DNA from: Symbiopectobacterium purcellii_A
GTDB taxonomy: Bacteria > Pseudomonadota > Gammaproteobacteria > Enterobacterales > Enterobacteriaceae
Direction: 5' to 3'
Length of the DNA: 64,000 bases
NCBI RefSeq assembly: GCF_052050035.1
Contig: NZ_CP189882.1
Coordinates: 2,232,001-2,296,000, forward strand
Within the stretch, counting starts at the first letter, position 1. The number at the start of each line of letters is the position of its first letter. The notes beneath the pieces are model-generated. The model had not been told where the DNA came from. It was given only the letters and a program-made list of their open reading frames with translations, and searched no databases. A program made the translations under genes and the position numbers. Positions 44,464-53,351 of the stretch are shown in pieces.

Positions 44464-44897
44464 TGATGGAACGACTGGAAGCCCTTTTTTGCAGGCAACT
44501 GCAAGCGGTTGGTTTAGCGCCGCAGCCCCTGTTTTTGTCGGGGTGCGGATTGCGTCTCGGGCAGCACATCACGCTGCCTCCCTATCGCCTTGTGTTTCGT
44601 GTTCAGAATAATGCGTTGCTTATCTGTGGTTTAACCCGATCACCGGACGGCGCCTCACAACCCGCGTCATTGCTGCGGCTCTGGCGGCTGTTGCAAGAGG
44701 CGTTACTTTCGGTTTCTGCGTTGAGGTATGTCCGCATGTTAGTCATAACCGATGTATTGCCCCGACGTTTAGCGCTCCAGCGCCAAAAGCTGGTACGGCG
44801 GCTGTGCCAACAAGGTGCGGTAACGTGCCTGCTCGACGGTGAGCGTTGGTTAGAAATAGACATAGACCGGATATTTCGTGGAAAAGCACGTAGTTAG
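44463..44897 (+). CDS. sseE: SseE-like T3SS protein
   Basis: 144 residues, starts in the sseD stop codon (TAATG). The text LPPYRLVFRVQNNALLICGL suggests a T3SS chaperone-like fold, but direct similarity to SseE is weak. The assignment is chiefly positional. It is the last gene before a 114-base gap. Confidence 0.55.
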   Translation: MMERLEALFCRQLQAVGLAPQPLFLSGCGLRLGQHITLPPYRLVFRVQNNALLICGLTRSPDGASQPASLLRLWRLLQEALLSVSALRYVRMLVITDVLPRRLALQRQKLVRRLCQQGAVTCLLDGERWLEIDIDRIFRGKARS

Positions 44898-45011
44898 GTT
44901 AAACACCGGATAGGCGGGCTGACCGGTTAACACGATAGTGGATGTCAGCAAACATATTGCCCGGTAACCCGATGCACCACGCAACAAAGCCGTACGCTAT
45001 GGAGATCAACG
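44898..45011 (+). promoter_or_regulatory. Gap between the sse and ssaG-U gene blocks
   Basis: 114 bases, the longest non-coding stretch inside the T3SS transcription unit. It contains the repeated motifs CCGGTTAAC/CCGGTAAC. In Salmonella sscB, sseF and sseG and a promoter before ssaG lie here. No gene remains, but a promoter for the ssaG-onward operon is plausible. Confidence 0.35.
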
Positions 45012-45227
45012 ATGGATGTTCAACAGCTCATTGACACGCTGTCTAGTCTGGCAAGCAAGGCCGGTCAAGATGTCAAAGACAAAATGAATGACAAAGATTT
45101 AACCAATCCAGACGCCATGCTCAAGGCGCAGTTTGCTGTGCAGCAGTATTCCACTTTTATCAACTACGAAAGCGCGATGATCAATACCATCAAAAATTTG
45201 CTGAGTGGGATTATCTCGAAGATATGA
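45012..45227 (+). CDS. ssaG: SctF (SsaG), T3SS needle subunit
   Basis: 71 residues, exactly the length of SsaG. MDVQQLIDTLSSLASKAGQD and the C-terminal YSTFINYESAMINTIKNLLS are nearly the same as SsaG. Needle subunits are small helical hairpins; the conserved C-terminal helix lines the channel. GGAG ribosome site upstream. The stop overlaps the start of ssaH (ATGA). Confidence 0.95.
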   Translation: MDVQQLIDTLSSLASKAGQDVKDKMNDKDLTNPDAMLKAQFAVQQYSTFINYESAMINTIKNLLSGIISKI

Positions 45228-45475
45228 GCGTGCTGACGTCTGCTGAACGACAACTGCTGCTTGAAACCGCTTTTGCCGGAGTAAATCATGGCTTGTGGCG
45301 TCAAGTGCGCGCGATAGTGCCAGTGGTGCCGAATCTGGTGACCGATAGAGATGATTGTGCGGTATGCATGGCCGTTCTGCTGTTGGGACTGGAGGCACCT
45401 GAAGAGGCGATGCGCGTTTTGGAGCACGTGAATACGCCGGACGCTAACGTGGTCAAGCAGTGCTTTTCATTATGA
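45224..45475 (+). CDS. ssaH: SsaH-like needle co-chaperone
   Basis: 83 residues. FAGVNHGLWRQVRAIVPVVP and AVCMAVLLLGLEAPEEAMRV match SsaH (FAGVNHSLISQVHAMLPAL). It is a TPR-like helical protein of the YscG/EscG group that probably keeps the needle subunit soluble, perhaps together with SsaE. Overlaps ssaG by 4 bases. Confidence 0.85.
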   Translation: MSVLTSAERQLLLETAFAGVNHGLWRQVRAIVPVVPNLVTDRDDCAVCMAVLLLGLEAPEEAMRVLEHVNTPDANVVKQCFSL

Positions 45476-45503
45476 GCTCCTCACCGTGATTACGGGGTAC
45501 ACC

Positions 45504-45785
45504 ATGGACACACCCATGACTATTTCTCAGAAGATATTGCCAGATGGCCGTTATGACAGTTTTGAACCGGTGTCCTCGATGGATGCACCGGACAGTCAGG
45601 CCGCGCAGACTTTTAAACAGATGCTGAATGGCGGAACGGTATCCGGTGCGGTAGAAACCTTATCACCGGAGCAGATGTTGCAGCAGCAGGCGAAGATCTT
45701 GACGTTGAGTGTCGGCGTCGATCTTGGCGCAAAGGTCGCCGGTTCTGCGGCGCAAACGGTCAACAAACTGGCCAATATGACATGA
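45504..45785 (+). CDS. ssaI: SctI (SsaI), T3SS inner rod protein
   Basis: 93 residues. The C-terminal part QAKILTLSVGVDLGAKVAGS and AAQTVNKLANM matches SsaI (LTVGVDYLARISGAASQALNKLDNM). The start at 45504 has CGGGG upstream; an in-frame GTG at 45486 is an alternative. Overlaps ssaJ by 4 bases. Confidence 0.88.
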   Translation: MDTPMTISQKILPDGRYDSFEPVSSMDAPDSQAAQTFKQMLNGGTVSGAVETLSPEQMLQQQAKILTLSVGVDLGAKVAGSAAQTVNKLANMT

Positions 45786-46534
45786 ACGCCTTCCGTTGTC
45801 TGGGTATGGCAATACTGGCTTTTATGCTGGCGGGCTGTCGTGTTGAGCTCTACAACGGTTTGTCTCAGAGCGATGCTAACCAGATGTTGGCGATTCTGAT
45901 GAACAACAACATTGATGCGGATAAGCAACCTTCGCCGGACGGCGGGGTAACGCTGCGCGTCGAGCAATCCCGCTTTATCGATGCTGTTGAAGTGCTGCGC
46001 ATGGATGGCTTTCCGCGTAAACGCTACACCACGGTAGAAACCATGTTTCCACCTAACCAACTGGTGGTTTCTCCCCGGGAAGAGCAGCAGAAGATCCTGT
46101 ATCTCACCGAACAGCACATTGAAGAGATGCTCAGTCAAATGGATGGCGTTGTGCATGCCTCTGTCGCGATAGCATCCCATCCCCCCAGCGACGATGTCGG
46201 CACCCGTTCTGGTGATAGCACCTCGGTAGCGGTGTACCTTAAATTTTCCCCGCGGGTGAACCTGGAAGCGTTTCGCGTACAAATTAAGAGTCTGATTGAA
46301 AAGGCGATACCCGGTGTTCAGTACGATCAAATCAGTATTTTGATGCAGCCTGCCGGCTACCGCGCTCGGGTAGCGCCGCCGCCGCAATCCGTTGAACAGA
46401 GAGCGCTCCTGAAATGGCTATCCCGTTATCGACAACATGTGATGTTAACGCTGATTTTACTGGCATCGGCCCTGTTGATACTGGCAGCGTGGCGCGTGTA
46501 TCCGCGGACGAGTCCAGCAGACCGGATGCGTTGA
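45782..46534 (+). CDS. ssaJ: SctJ (SsaJ), T3SS inner-ring lipoprotein
   Basis: 250 residues. Lipoprotein signal with LAGC lipobox (Cys19), two ring-building domains (VELYNGLSQSDANQMLAILM, and the VAVYLKFSPRVNLEAFRVQI part) and a C-terminal membrane helix (HVMLTLILLASALLILAAWR). It belongs to the YscJ/PrgK/EscJ family. Confidence 0.94.
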   Translation: MNAFRCLGMAILAFMLAGCRVELYNGLSQSDANQMLAILMNNNIDADKQPSPDGGVTLRVEQSRFIDAVEVLRMDGFPRKRYTTVETMFPPNQLVVSPREEQQKILYLTEQHIEEMLSQMDGVVHASVAIASHPPSDDVGTRSGDSTSVAVYLKFSPRVNLEAFRVQIKSLIEKAIPGVQYDQISILMQPAGYRARVAPPPQSVEQRALLKWLSRYRQHVMLTLILLASALLILAAWRVYPRTSPADRMR

Positions 46535-47103
46535 TCTTGCTGCTGCACCGTGCGGTCTGGCAGCCCGCCCGCTACGCGCACCCTGACTGGTTTGCCTCGT
46601 TAGGGTTTTATCGGTGCGAACGGTGGCGTTATGGCGAATCCCCGGTTTTAGATCGCGCGCTGAACCGCGCGTTACGGGCACGGCGTGGCCCGATTTGTCT
46701 GCCGGGGCGGCTTGATGAACGTCAGCGCCGTTTGACCGTGCTGGCACCGAATATCTCGAAATACGCGCTGGCGCTTGGGCTGCTGGCGCTGGCGTGCGGG
46801 GATTACTTTCTGTTGCCTAATTATCGACACGTGCTTCGTCATTGGCTGGATAACGATCTGATCTGGCATCTGTTTGGCATGTGTGACAACAAATACCCCG
46901 CTTTTTATTCACCGGAACAGGTGGTCGATGCGGCGAATCGTATGGGGATCGCCATGCTGTATCGTGCTGCCAAGCATGAACCTGTGCTTCAGGCGCTTTT
47001 GATACAGCTGCCACCGCTCAAGCAAGCGTTGTATCCCGTGATACCTCTGGCCACCATGAATTTACTGGAGCGTATGCTATGCCGCTGTGCCGACTCCCGT
47101 TGA
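46489..47103 (+). CDS. SctK-like sorting-platform protein
   Basis: About 204 residues, between ssaJ and sctL, the place of the unnamed SPI-2 gene STM1410. Contains SKYALALGLLALACGDYFLL and PEQVVDAANRMGIAMLYRAA. SctK proteins attach the cytoplasmic pod to the inner ring. The start is uncertain: GTG 46489 is given; TTG 46531, which overlaps the ssaJ stop, is equally plausible. Overlaps sctL by 25 bases. Confidence 0.65.
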   Translation: MARVSADESSRPDALILLLHRAVWQPARYAHPDWFASLGFYRCERWRYGESPVLDRALNRALRARRGPICLPGRLDERQRRLTVLAPNISKYALALGLLALACGDYFLLPNYRHVLRHWLDNDLIWHLFGMCDNKYPAFYSPEQVVDAANRMGIAMLYRAAKHEPVLQALLIQLPPLKQALYPVIPLATMNLLERMLCRCADSR

Positions 47104-47786
47104 TTGAGCTTGATGGGCAACTTCCTGGTTTCCCCGTGATCCCTGCTGACAGGCTAAACACGCAGTTGGCTTATACCCACAGCCTGCTTGATGCCCATCA
47201 TGAGGCCGCTGTTATTGTGAAGGCGGCGAGCCGTAAGGCAGAGCAAATAATACGTCAGGCGCGCCACTCGCAGCGCCAGATACAGCATGAGGCTTATGCT
47301 GAGTTCTCTCGCCGTCAGCAGGAGATCCTTGCCCGGTGTGAGGAGCAGTGGTTGGCGCGCCACGTGGTGTCACTGTGTGACGCTGCATCGGTAGAACAGT
47401 GTGTGGTGCAGGCGGTCACGTCACGCATTCGACTTGCTATGGGAAACGTATTGCGTGCCTGGTTTTCCCAACAGCCCGTTGATGACTTGTTGTGCGCGCG
47501 TTTGTCGCAGCAGGTGGAGCAACTGGCTGCTATGGGGGGGGCCACTTTGCAGATTCATCCCGAGAGAGAGGCCAGAATGCGCGATGCTTTCGGGGAGCGG
47601 TTAGCCATCGTCTGCGACCCGCAGTTGGCCAGGGATGAAGCCGTTCTGACATCATCACAGCTTAGCGTCTCTTTTTCGCTCAGTCGGCATTTTCAGCAAG
47701 TGCTGGCGTGGATAGATACCGAGAGTGAGCTCGGTATTCAGGAACCGGAGGCAAGGCTTGATGATGAAAATGCCAGAGGATCATAA
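47079..47786 (+). CDS. ssaK: SctL (SsaK), T3SS ATPase stator
   Basis: 235 residues. The N-terminal half is a coiled coil (AEQIIRQARHSQRQIQHEAY), the C-terminal half FliH/HrpE-like. It links the ATPase to the sorting platform. The frame overlaps the genes on both sides. The call is from layout, position and family character. Confidence 0.82.
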   Translation: MPLCRLPLIELDGQLPGFPVIPADRLNTQLAYTHSLLDAHHEAAVIVKAASRKAEQIIRQARHSQRQIQHEAYAEFSRRQQEILARCEEQWLARHVVSLCDAASVEQCVVQAVTSRIRLAMGNVLRAWFSQQPVDDLLCARLSQQVEQLAAMGGATLQIHPEREARMRDAFGERLAIVCDPQLARDEAVLTSSQLSVSFSLSRHFQQVLAWIDTESELGIQEPEARLDDENARGS

Positions 47787-48777
47787 CTCCGTCAGTCCGG
47801 CGCTAGCACCGCACCACGAATCGCATCGGGCGCTGCCGGTGCGCACTGTCGAATTCAGCCTGCCGCCGATGGACATGGCGTTGCTGGAGTTGGAAGAAGT
47901 GGCAGGCGAATCGCTGGATTCAACGTTGGAAGAGATGAGCCTGGTCCTTTCTGGCCGAATGCGTGACGAAAAGCGGCTGGCATCGTCAGAAAGGCAGCTA
48001 CGCAGACAGCAAGAGTTAATTGCACTTATACAACGCTTGCGTGAGCAACACGGTGGTCTTCCGACGTTTCTCGCCGCGTCGTCAGAGGAGAATAGCGAGG
48101 CGCTGGAAGGGCTGCAGCGTATTTTCACCCTCGCTCAACACCTCGCCTCAACGGCGTTGGATGAAAAGCGAAAAAAGGCGCTGCACACGCAGTTGGCTCA
48201 GCTTATCGAAGAAAATGCGTATGAGACCACACTCTTCGGTCTGATGGAGCTTGGTACTGTCAGCAAGGCGGCGCTGGCACCTATTGGCCGCTTATTCCAA
48301 CGCGCGATGGATGAACAAGACATACCGTTATCGGAATGGTTTAAACGCATCATGGATTGGTCCGATCGTCAGCGTCGGCTGCGCGTGGTGTTACGCATGG
48401 CGGCGTTTGAACTCTCACTGTCTGTCGGCGGCGCTCAGCAAGCCAGATTGGCGACTGTACTGGTTCGCCTGCGCCGTCTGTTGCTGTTTTTGGGGCTGGA
48501 ACAAGAGTGTAAAGCACAGGAACAGCGTTATCCCTTACCTGCCGATTCGCTTTTGATCTTACTGATTGATATTACGCAGGAAAGCTGGCTGTTTGAGGAT
48601 TGGCTTATCGCGCGAATTTCCTCGTTGACGACCAGCGCAACGGTATTCAAGCACATCGTGCGCTATCTGAATGTGCAATTCAGAGTGATGCCGGATGCCT
48701 GTTTTAGCGATGAAGATCAGCGTGAAAGCATTCTTGCCGTGCTGCAAAAACTGAAGGGTAATCAGGTGTTGTCTTGA
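47761..48777 (+). CDS. ssaL: SctW (SsaL), T3SS gatekeeper
   Basis: 338 residues. Helical throughout, with an N-terminal SLDSTLEEMSLVLSGRMRDE-type segment as in HrpJ/YopN/SsaL gatekeepers. It would act with SpiC and SsaM to order secretion of translocators before effectors. The start at 47761 has GAGG 9 bases upstream. It overlaps ssaK by 26 bases. Confidence 0.82.
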   Translation: MMKMPEDHNSVSPALAPHHESHRALPVRTVEFSLPPMDMALLELEEVAGESLDSTLEEMSLVLSGRMRDEKRLASSERQLRRQQELIALIQRLREQHGGLPTFLAASSEENSEALEGLQRIFTLAQHLASTALDEKRKKALHTQLAQLIEENAYETTLFGLMELGTVSKAALAPIGRLFQRAMDEQDIPLSEWFKRIMDWSDRQRRLRVVLRMAAFELSLSVGGAQQARLATVLVRLRRLLLFLGLEQECKAQEQRYPLPADSLLILLIDITQESWLFEDWLIARISSLTTSATVFKHIVRYLNVQFRVMPDACFSDEDQRESILAVLQKLKGNQVLS

Positions 48778-48833
48778 TTTCTCCTCCTTGTCTTCTCTGG
48801 GATTCTGTTTCCGGACATGAGAGGAAAGACATC

Positions 48834-49202
48834 ATGACATTAGATCTGTTTATCGAAAGAAACATCCAGCGCTTTATACAGTTGTCCGAACTGGCGCAGC
48901 AACCTCCCTCTGCCGAAATGCAATGGGTCGATCGGGGATTTCAGACTTTCCTCACCTTCCGTCAGGGACGGATGCATATCAGTCAATGTCTGCTGGATCC
49001 TTGGCGGGATAATGCGTTACTGCTTGTTGCACTGCAACGCGCCCACCCCGCCTGGTTTGCGGGTATTCCTCAGCGTGTCTTCACGTTACGTCAAGGCATG
49101 GTGATCAGTTGTGCCCCGATGGCAGACAGCGTGGCGGAACAATGGCTATGGCTGCACCGTCGCCAGCGAACCTTTCTGGAAACATTATGCGAACCGACGT
49201 GA
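48834..49202 (+). CDS. ssaM: SsaM, gatekeeper-complex protein
   Basis: 122 residues, exactly the length of SsaM. ITERNIQLFIQLAGL-like start here reads IERNIQRFIQLSELAQQP, and the end is AEQWLWLHRRQRTFLETLCE, as in SsaM (AELWLRLHHRQIKFLESQC). The start at 48834 has GAGAGGAAA upstream. Overlaps ssaV by 16 bases. Confidence 0.9.
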   Translation: MTLDLFIERNIQRFIQLSELAQQPPSAEMQWVDRGFQTFLTFRQGRMHISQCLLDPWRDNALLLVALQRAHPAWFAGIPQRVFTLRQGMVISCAPMADSVAEQWLWLHRRQRTFLETLCEPT

Positions 49203-51247
49203 TAAGAAAAGATAACGTCCAGCGCTGGTTGCAAATGTGCGCCGGTAGACAAGATATTATTCTCGCCGTGGTAATGCTCATGGCGATTGTCATGATCACC
49301 CTGCCGTTGCCTACGTTTGTGGTGGATATTCTGATCGCCATTAATCTGGCTTTTTCTATCATCTTGTTGCTGTTTGCGATTTACATCAACGATCCATTGG
49401 ATCTGTCGGTGTTCCCCTCACTGTTGTTGATCACCACGCTTTACCGGCTGTCACTGACCATCAGCACCTCGCGGCTGGTGCTGTTGCAGCATAATGCTGG
49501 TGATATTATCGATGCATTTGGCCGCTTTATGGTGGGGGGCAACTTGACGGTGGGGCTGGTGATTTTCGCCATCATCACCATCGTGCAGTTTATCGTTATT
49601 ACTAAGGGTACGGAGCGCGTGGCCGAGGTGAGCGCCCGGTTTTCTCTCGATGGCATGCCGGGCAAACAGATGAGTATCGATGGCGATTTGCGTGCCGGGG
49701 TTATCGATGCGGATCAGGCGCGGCAGTTGCGTCTGCACGTGCAGCACGAAAGCCGTTTTCTTGGTGCGATGGACGGCGCCATGAAGTTTGTGAAAGGGGA
49801 TGCTATCGCCGGTATTATTGTTGTGCTGGTGAATATTCTGGGCGGCATCACCATTGCCGTGGTGCAATACGGCATGTCGATTGGGGATGCGGTGCAAACC
49901 TACAGTGTGCTCTCTATCGGTGACGGCCTGTGCGGCCAGATCCCCTCGCTGCTGATTTCGCTCAGTGCCGGTATTATCGTCACCCGCGTGCCGGGTGAGA
50001 AACGGCAAAATCTGGGGCGTGAGCTGAGCACGCAATTGGGGAAACAGCCCCAGGCGCTGATCCTCGCGGCGGTGGTGATGTTGCTGTTTGCCGTTATTCC
50101 CGGCTTCCCGTTTATCTACTTCTTTATCATGGCGGTACTCACGGCATTGCCTTGTGCGCTGCTGTGGTATCGCGCACGACATCCGCAGCCTGTATCCGCG
50201 CCACAGGGCAGCGTTGATGAGGATCAGATGGTGCCAGGCGCGCAGCCTCTGACTTTGCGCCTTGCGCCGCGCCTGCATTCAGAGTCTCTTTCAGTGGAGA
50301 TCGATGCTCTGCGCAAGACCCTGTTCGACGCCCTGGGTGTCCCGCTGCCGGATGTCTCCATCATCGTCGATGCTTCAATGACTGAGAACAGCATGGCGGT
50401 GCTTGTCTATCAGGAGTCGGTGTTCTCTCTGACGCTCCCCGTGGCGGCTTCCTGCATGGTTTTCACCCGCGTGGCGGCGGCCGATGCCATGCCAGAGGCG
50501 CACGAGTTGCCGCAGGGAATGGGGCGAATTAGGTGGCTGTCTGCCGCTGAGGGGCAGCGTGCACAACAGGCGGGGCAAACCGTGTTTACCGGAGACCAGT
50601 GCCTTGTTGCGTTGTTGCATAAAGTGTTGGTGAACCACATGGCGGAGTTTATCGGGGTGCAAGAAGCGCGCTACCTGATGGATGCCATGGAGAAACGCTA
50701 TGCCGAGTTGGTGAAAGAACTTCAGCGGCAAATGCCCATCAACAAAATTGCCGAGGTGCTCCAGCGATTGGTATCAGAACGGGTCTCTATCCGCGATTTG
50801 CGCCTGGTTTTCGGCACGCTGATTGAGTGGGCTCCGCGGGAAAAAGATGTCCAGATGCTGACGGAATATGTTCGCATCGCCTTGCGCCGCCATATTTTGC
50901 ATCGTCTGATGGCAGAGGGGATGCCGCTGCGCGTGCTGCGCATCGGGGAAGATATGGAGAATGTGATTCGCGAATCCATTCGACAGACTGCAATGGGCAC
51001 TTACACCGCATTAAGCCATGAACAACGTGCGCAGATATTGCAATTGATTACCGATGCGCAAACGGTGTACGGCGAGTTTGTGATTGTCAGCTCGGTGGAT
51101 ACACGTCGTTTCTTGCGTAAGGTCATCGAGCAACAACACACCGACATTGCGGTGTTGTCGTGGCAGGAAGTTGGGGAGCACTGCCTTATCCAGGTGGTAC
51201 ACAGTATTGACCTGAACCCCGAGCATGCATTCGATGATGAAGACTGA
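49187..51247 (+). CDS. ssaV: SctV (SsaV), T3SS export gate
   Basis: 686 residues, close to SsaV (681). About eight membrane helices in the first 320 residues, with the FHIPEP-family segment LYRLSLTISTSRLVLLQHNA and RFSLDGMPGKQMSIDGDLRA, then a large cytoplasmic domain (about 360-686) that forms the nonameric ring receiving substrates. Starts inside the end of ssaM. Confidence 0.96.
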   Translation: MRTDVIRKDNVQRWLQMCAGRQDIILAVVMLMAIVMITLPLPTFVVDILIAINLAFSIILLLFAIYINDPLDLSVFPSLLLITTLYRLSLTISTSRLVLLQHNAGDIIDAFGRFMVGGNLTVGLVIFAIITIVQFIVITKGTERVAEVSARFSLDGMPGKQMSIDGDLRAGVIDADQARQLRLHVQHESRFLGAMDGAMKFVKGDAIAGIIVVLVNILGGITIAVVQYGMSIGDAVQTYSVLSIGDGLCGQIPSLLISLSAGIIVTRVPGEKRQNLGRELSTQLGKQPQALILAAVVMLLFAVIPGFPFIYFFIMAVLTALPCALLWYRARHPQPVSAPQGSVDEDQMVPGAQPLTLRLAPRLHSESLSVEIDALRKTLFDALGVPLPDVSIIVDASMTENSMAVLVYQESVFSLTLPVAASCMVFTRVAAADAMPEAHELPQGMGRIRWLSAAEGQRAQQAGQTVFTGDQCLVALLHKVLVNHMAEFIGVQEARYLMDAMEKRYAELVKELQRQMPINKIAEVLQRLVSERVSIRDLRLVFGTLIEWAPREKDVQMLTEYVRIALRRHILHRLMAEGMPLRVLRIGEDMENVIRESIRQTAMGTYTALSHEQRAQILQLITDAQTVYGEFVIVSSVDTRRFLRKVIEQQHTDIAVLSWQEVGEHCLIQVVHSIDLNPEHAFDDED

Positions 51248-52559
51248 GTTTTCCTCTCTGGTAGAAGCCGTGAGCCAGCGACTGGCCTTGTCCGGTGGAC
51301 CGCCTGATGGTATCGACATGACGGGGCGGGTGCGGCATATCAGCGCCTCGTTGTTGAAAGTGCGCTTGCCCGGCGTGTTTATGGGCGAACTTTGCCAGAT
51401 TTTGCCCGACGGCGCTTTGGCTGAAGTGGTTGCAGTGGACGGCGAAGACGCGTTGTTATCTCCCTTCGCCAGTACCGTAGGTCTGTATTGCGGCCAGAAG
51501 GTGCGGCCGCTAAGACGACGTCAGCAGGTTCCCGTTGGCGAGGCCTTGATGGGGCGCGTGGTTGATGGCCTGGGGCAGATGCTGGATGGCGATGAGACGT
51601 GGCAAGGACCGTGGCGCGATTTTGACGCCCCACCGCCGGCGGCACTGGTTCGTGGGCTTATCGATCGCCCGTTGCTAACCGGTGTGCGGGCGATAGACAG
51701 CATACTCACCTGCGGTGAAGGGCAGCGTATCGGGATTTTCGCGGCAGCGGGCGTGGGGAAAAGCACGTTGCTTTCCATGCTGTGTGACGGTGCGGACTGC
51801 GAGGTGATTGTCCTGGCACTTATCGGAGAGCGTGGCCGCGAGGTGCGAGAGTTTTTAGAACATTCGCTTAACGCACAGACGCGACGTCGCTGCGTTGTTG
51901 TTGTCGCCACGTCAGACAGACCGCCGCTAGAGCGCATGCGCGCGCTGTATGTGGCGACCACCATCGCAGAGTCGTTTCGCGATCGGGGCCAGCGCGTTCT
52001 GTTAATGGCAGATTCACTGACGCGTTACGCTCGCGCCGCGCGGGAGATCGCCATCGAGGCGGGCGAGCGTGCGGTTGCTGGCAGCTATCCCCCCAGCGTG
52101 TTTGCCGCGCTGCCGCGTTTGTTGGAGCGGACCGGTAAAGGGCGCTGTGGCAGCATTACTGCGTTCTACACCGTGCTGGTGGAGGGAGACGATATGAATG
52201 AGCCGCTGGCGGACGAGGTGCGCTCGCTGCTCGATGGGCACATTGTGCTGTCGCGCCAGTTGGCTGAGGCAGCGCATTTCCCAGCGATTGATGTGCTCGC
52301 CAGCGTAAGCCGCATCATGCCTAACGTCACCAGCCAGATGCACCTGACGCTTGCCAATGAGGTACGCCGTTTGCTCAGTGTTTATCGCGAGGTAGAGTTG
52401 CTGGTGCGAGTGGGGGAGTATCAGCAAGGTGAGGATCCGCTCGCCGATCTGGCGGTAGAAAAGTACGCGGCGATCAATGCATTTTTACAACAGCAGGAGA
52501 ATGAACCATGTCACCGCGACCTGTTATTGCAACGGCTCAGTGCGCTGGTAACACCGTGA
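51234..52559 (+). CDS. ssaN: SctN (SsaN), T3SS ATPase
   Basis: 441 residues. Walker A AAAGVGKST (170-178), VLALIGERGREVREF, Walker B VLLMADSLTRYARAAREIA and the YPPSVFAALPRLLERTG motif are those of F1-like secretion ATPases. It unfolds and releases chaperoned substrates. ATG 51225, 51234 and 51237 are all possible starts; 51234 gives MMKTEF. Overlaps ssaV by 14 bases. Confidence 0.96.
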   Translation: MMKTEFSSLVEAVSQRLALSGGPPDGIDMTGRVRHISASLLKVRLPGVFMGELCQILPDGALAEVVAVDGEDALLSPFASTVGLYCGQKVRPLRRRQQVPVGEALMGRVVDGLGQMLDGDETWQGPWRDFDAPPPAALVRGLIDRPLLTGVRAIDSILTCGEGQRIGIFAAAGVGKSTLLSMLCDGADCEVIVLALIGERGREVREFLEHSLNAQTRRRCVVVVATSDRPPLERMRALYVATTIAESFRDRGQRVLLMADSLTRYARAAREIAIEAGERAVAGSYPPSVFAALPRLLERTGKGRCGSITAFYTVLVEGDDMNEPLADEVRSLLDGHIVLSRQLAEAAHFPAIDVLASVSRIMPNVTSQMHLTLANEVRRLLSVYREVELLVRVGEYQQGEDPLADLAVEKYAAINAFLQQQENEPCHRDLLLQRLSALVTP

Positions 52560-52939
52560 TGCTGCGGGCCTTATTGGCCATCAAGCAGCGTCGGGAAATC
52601 ACCTTGCGCCGACAGTTGGTACAGCAACGCTCTCAGCTCCAGCAACTGGAACAGGATATGTGCACCTGTTCGGCCCAGCGCACATTGCTGGTAGAAAAAC
52701 GAAACGCCTGGCTGGCTTGGTCCGGCACGCGTATCAGCGATGAACTGCTGGCACATAAGCAGACACTGATGACATTGCGCGATAAGGATCAGCAATTGAT
52801 GGCTAACCAGATGGCGCTTTCTGATGAGCAGCGCGCCGTATTGTCGCAGCAAGACGCGGTAAGGCACGCGTTGAATGTTGTCATGAAAAAGCAGGAAAAA
52901 CTGCACAGTGTGCTCAACGATGCAGGCTGTAGACGATGA
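52559..52939 (+). CDS. ssaO: SctO (SsaO), T3SS stalk protein
   Basis: 126 residues, the length of SsaO. A long two-helix coiled coil (IKQRREITLRRQLVQQRSQL to MKKQEKLHSVLNDAG) like FliJ/YscO. The start at 52559 overlaps the ssaN stop (TGATG) and matches the SsaO N-terminus; the open frame from 52508 is not supported. Confidence 0.88.
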   Translation: MLRALLAIKQRREITLRRQLVQQRSQLQQLEQDMCTCSAQRTLLVEKRNAWLAWSGTRISDELLAHKQTLMTLRDKDQQLMANQMALSDEQRAVLSQQDAVRHALNVVMKKQEKLHSVLNDAGCRR

Positions 52940-52949
52940 GCCGCTATTC

Positions 52950-53351
52950 ATGAGCGGGCCACGCGTTGAAGGGAGTCTGTGGCACACGCTGCCGGAGCCG
53001 GAAGCGACCGACGCTGAAACCGCGATGGACGCTCAGAAATTTATGCAACTGATAGCCCAAAAGGCAACGCATTGCACTTCTTCTCCGCTTTTACCTCACG
53101 CGCATCGTCGACAGCGTTATCGCATGGTGAGTTGCAATGGTGAAGTGATGCTGTGTGAGGTCAGCGAGAGGGACGGTGAACTTCACCTTTGTATCCAGGT
53201 GTCTCAGCGCGAGCTGTTCGACACCTTGAGCCTTATTTCATCCTGGCTCTGCGCGCGTTTGCGCGAGGCAGGCCATGCCGTTTTTCTGGAGGTTGAATAT
53301 GTTAAGGACGACTCAGGATACGTGGAACCTGGCGCAGCATCTTCTTCCTGA
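52950..53351 (+). CDS. ssaP: SctP (SsaP)-like needle-length regulator
   Basis: 133 residues. MSGPRVEGSLWHTLPEPEAT and the MDAQKFMQLIAQ and YRMVSCNGEVMLCEV segments align to SsaP (VEGSLG, MDFEQLMHQ, QRYRVSGGYLDGVECEV). The start at 52950 is chosen from this alignment; ATG 52920 is also open. SctP proteins set needle length and switch substrate class. Overlaps ssaQ by 53 bases. Confidence 0.8.
   Translation: MSGPRVEGSLWHTLPEPEATDAETAMDAQKFMQLIAQKATHCTSSPLLPHAHRRQRYRMVSCNGEVMLCEVSERDGELHLCIQVSQRELFDTLSLISSWLCARLREAGHAVFLEVEYVKDDSGYVEPGAASSS

Noticed and set aside
45596..46387. 263-codon minus-strand frame opposite ssaI/ssaJ
   Set aside because: Antisense to clear T3SS genes, with no homology or ribosome site.
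49451..50278. 275-codon minus-strand frame opposite ssaV
   Set aside because: Shadow frame of ssaV; low-complexity His/Arg/Gln composition.
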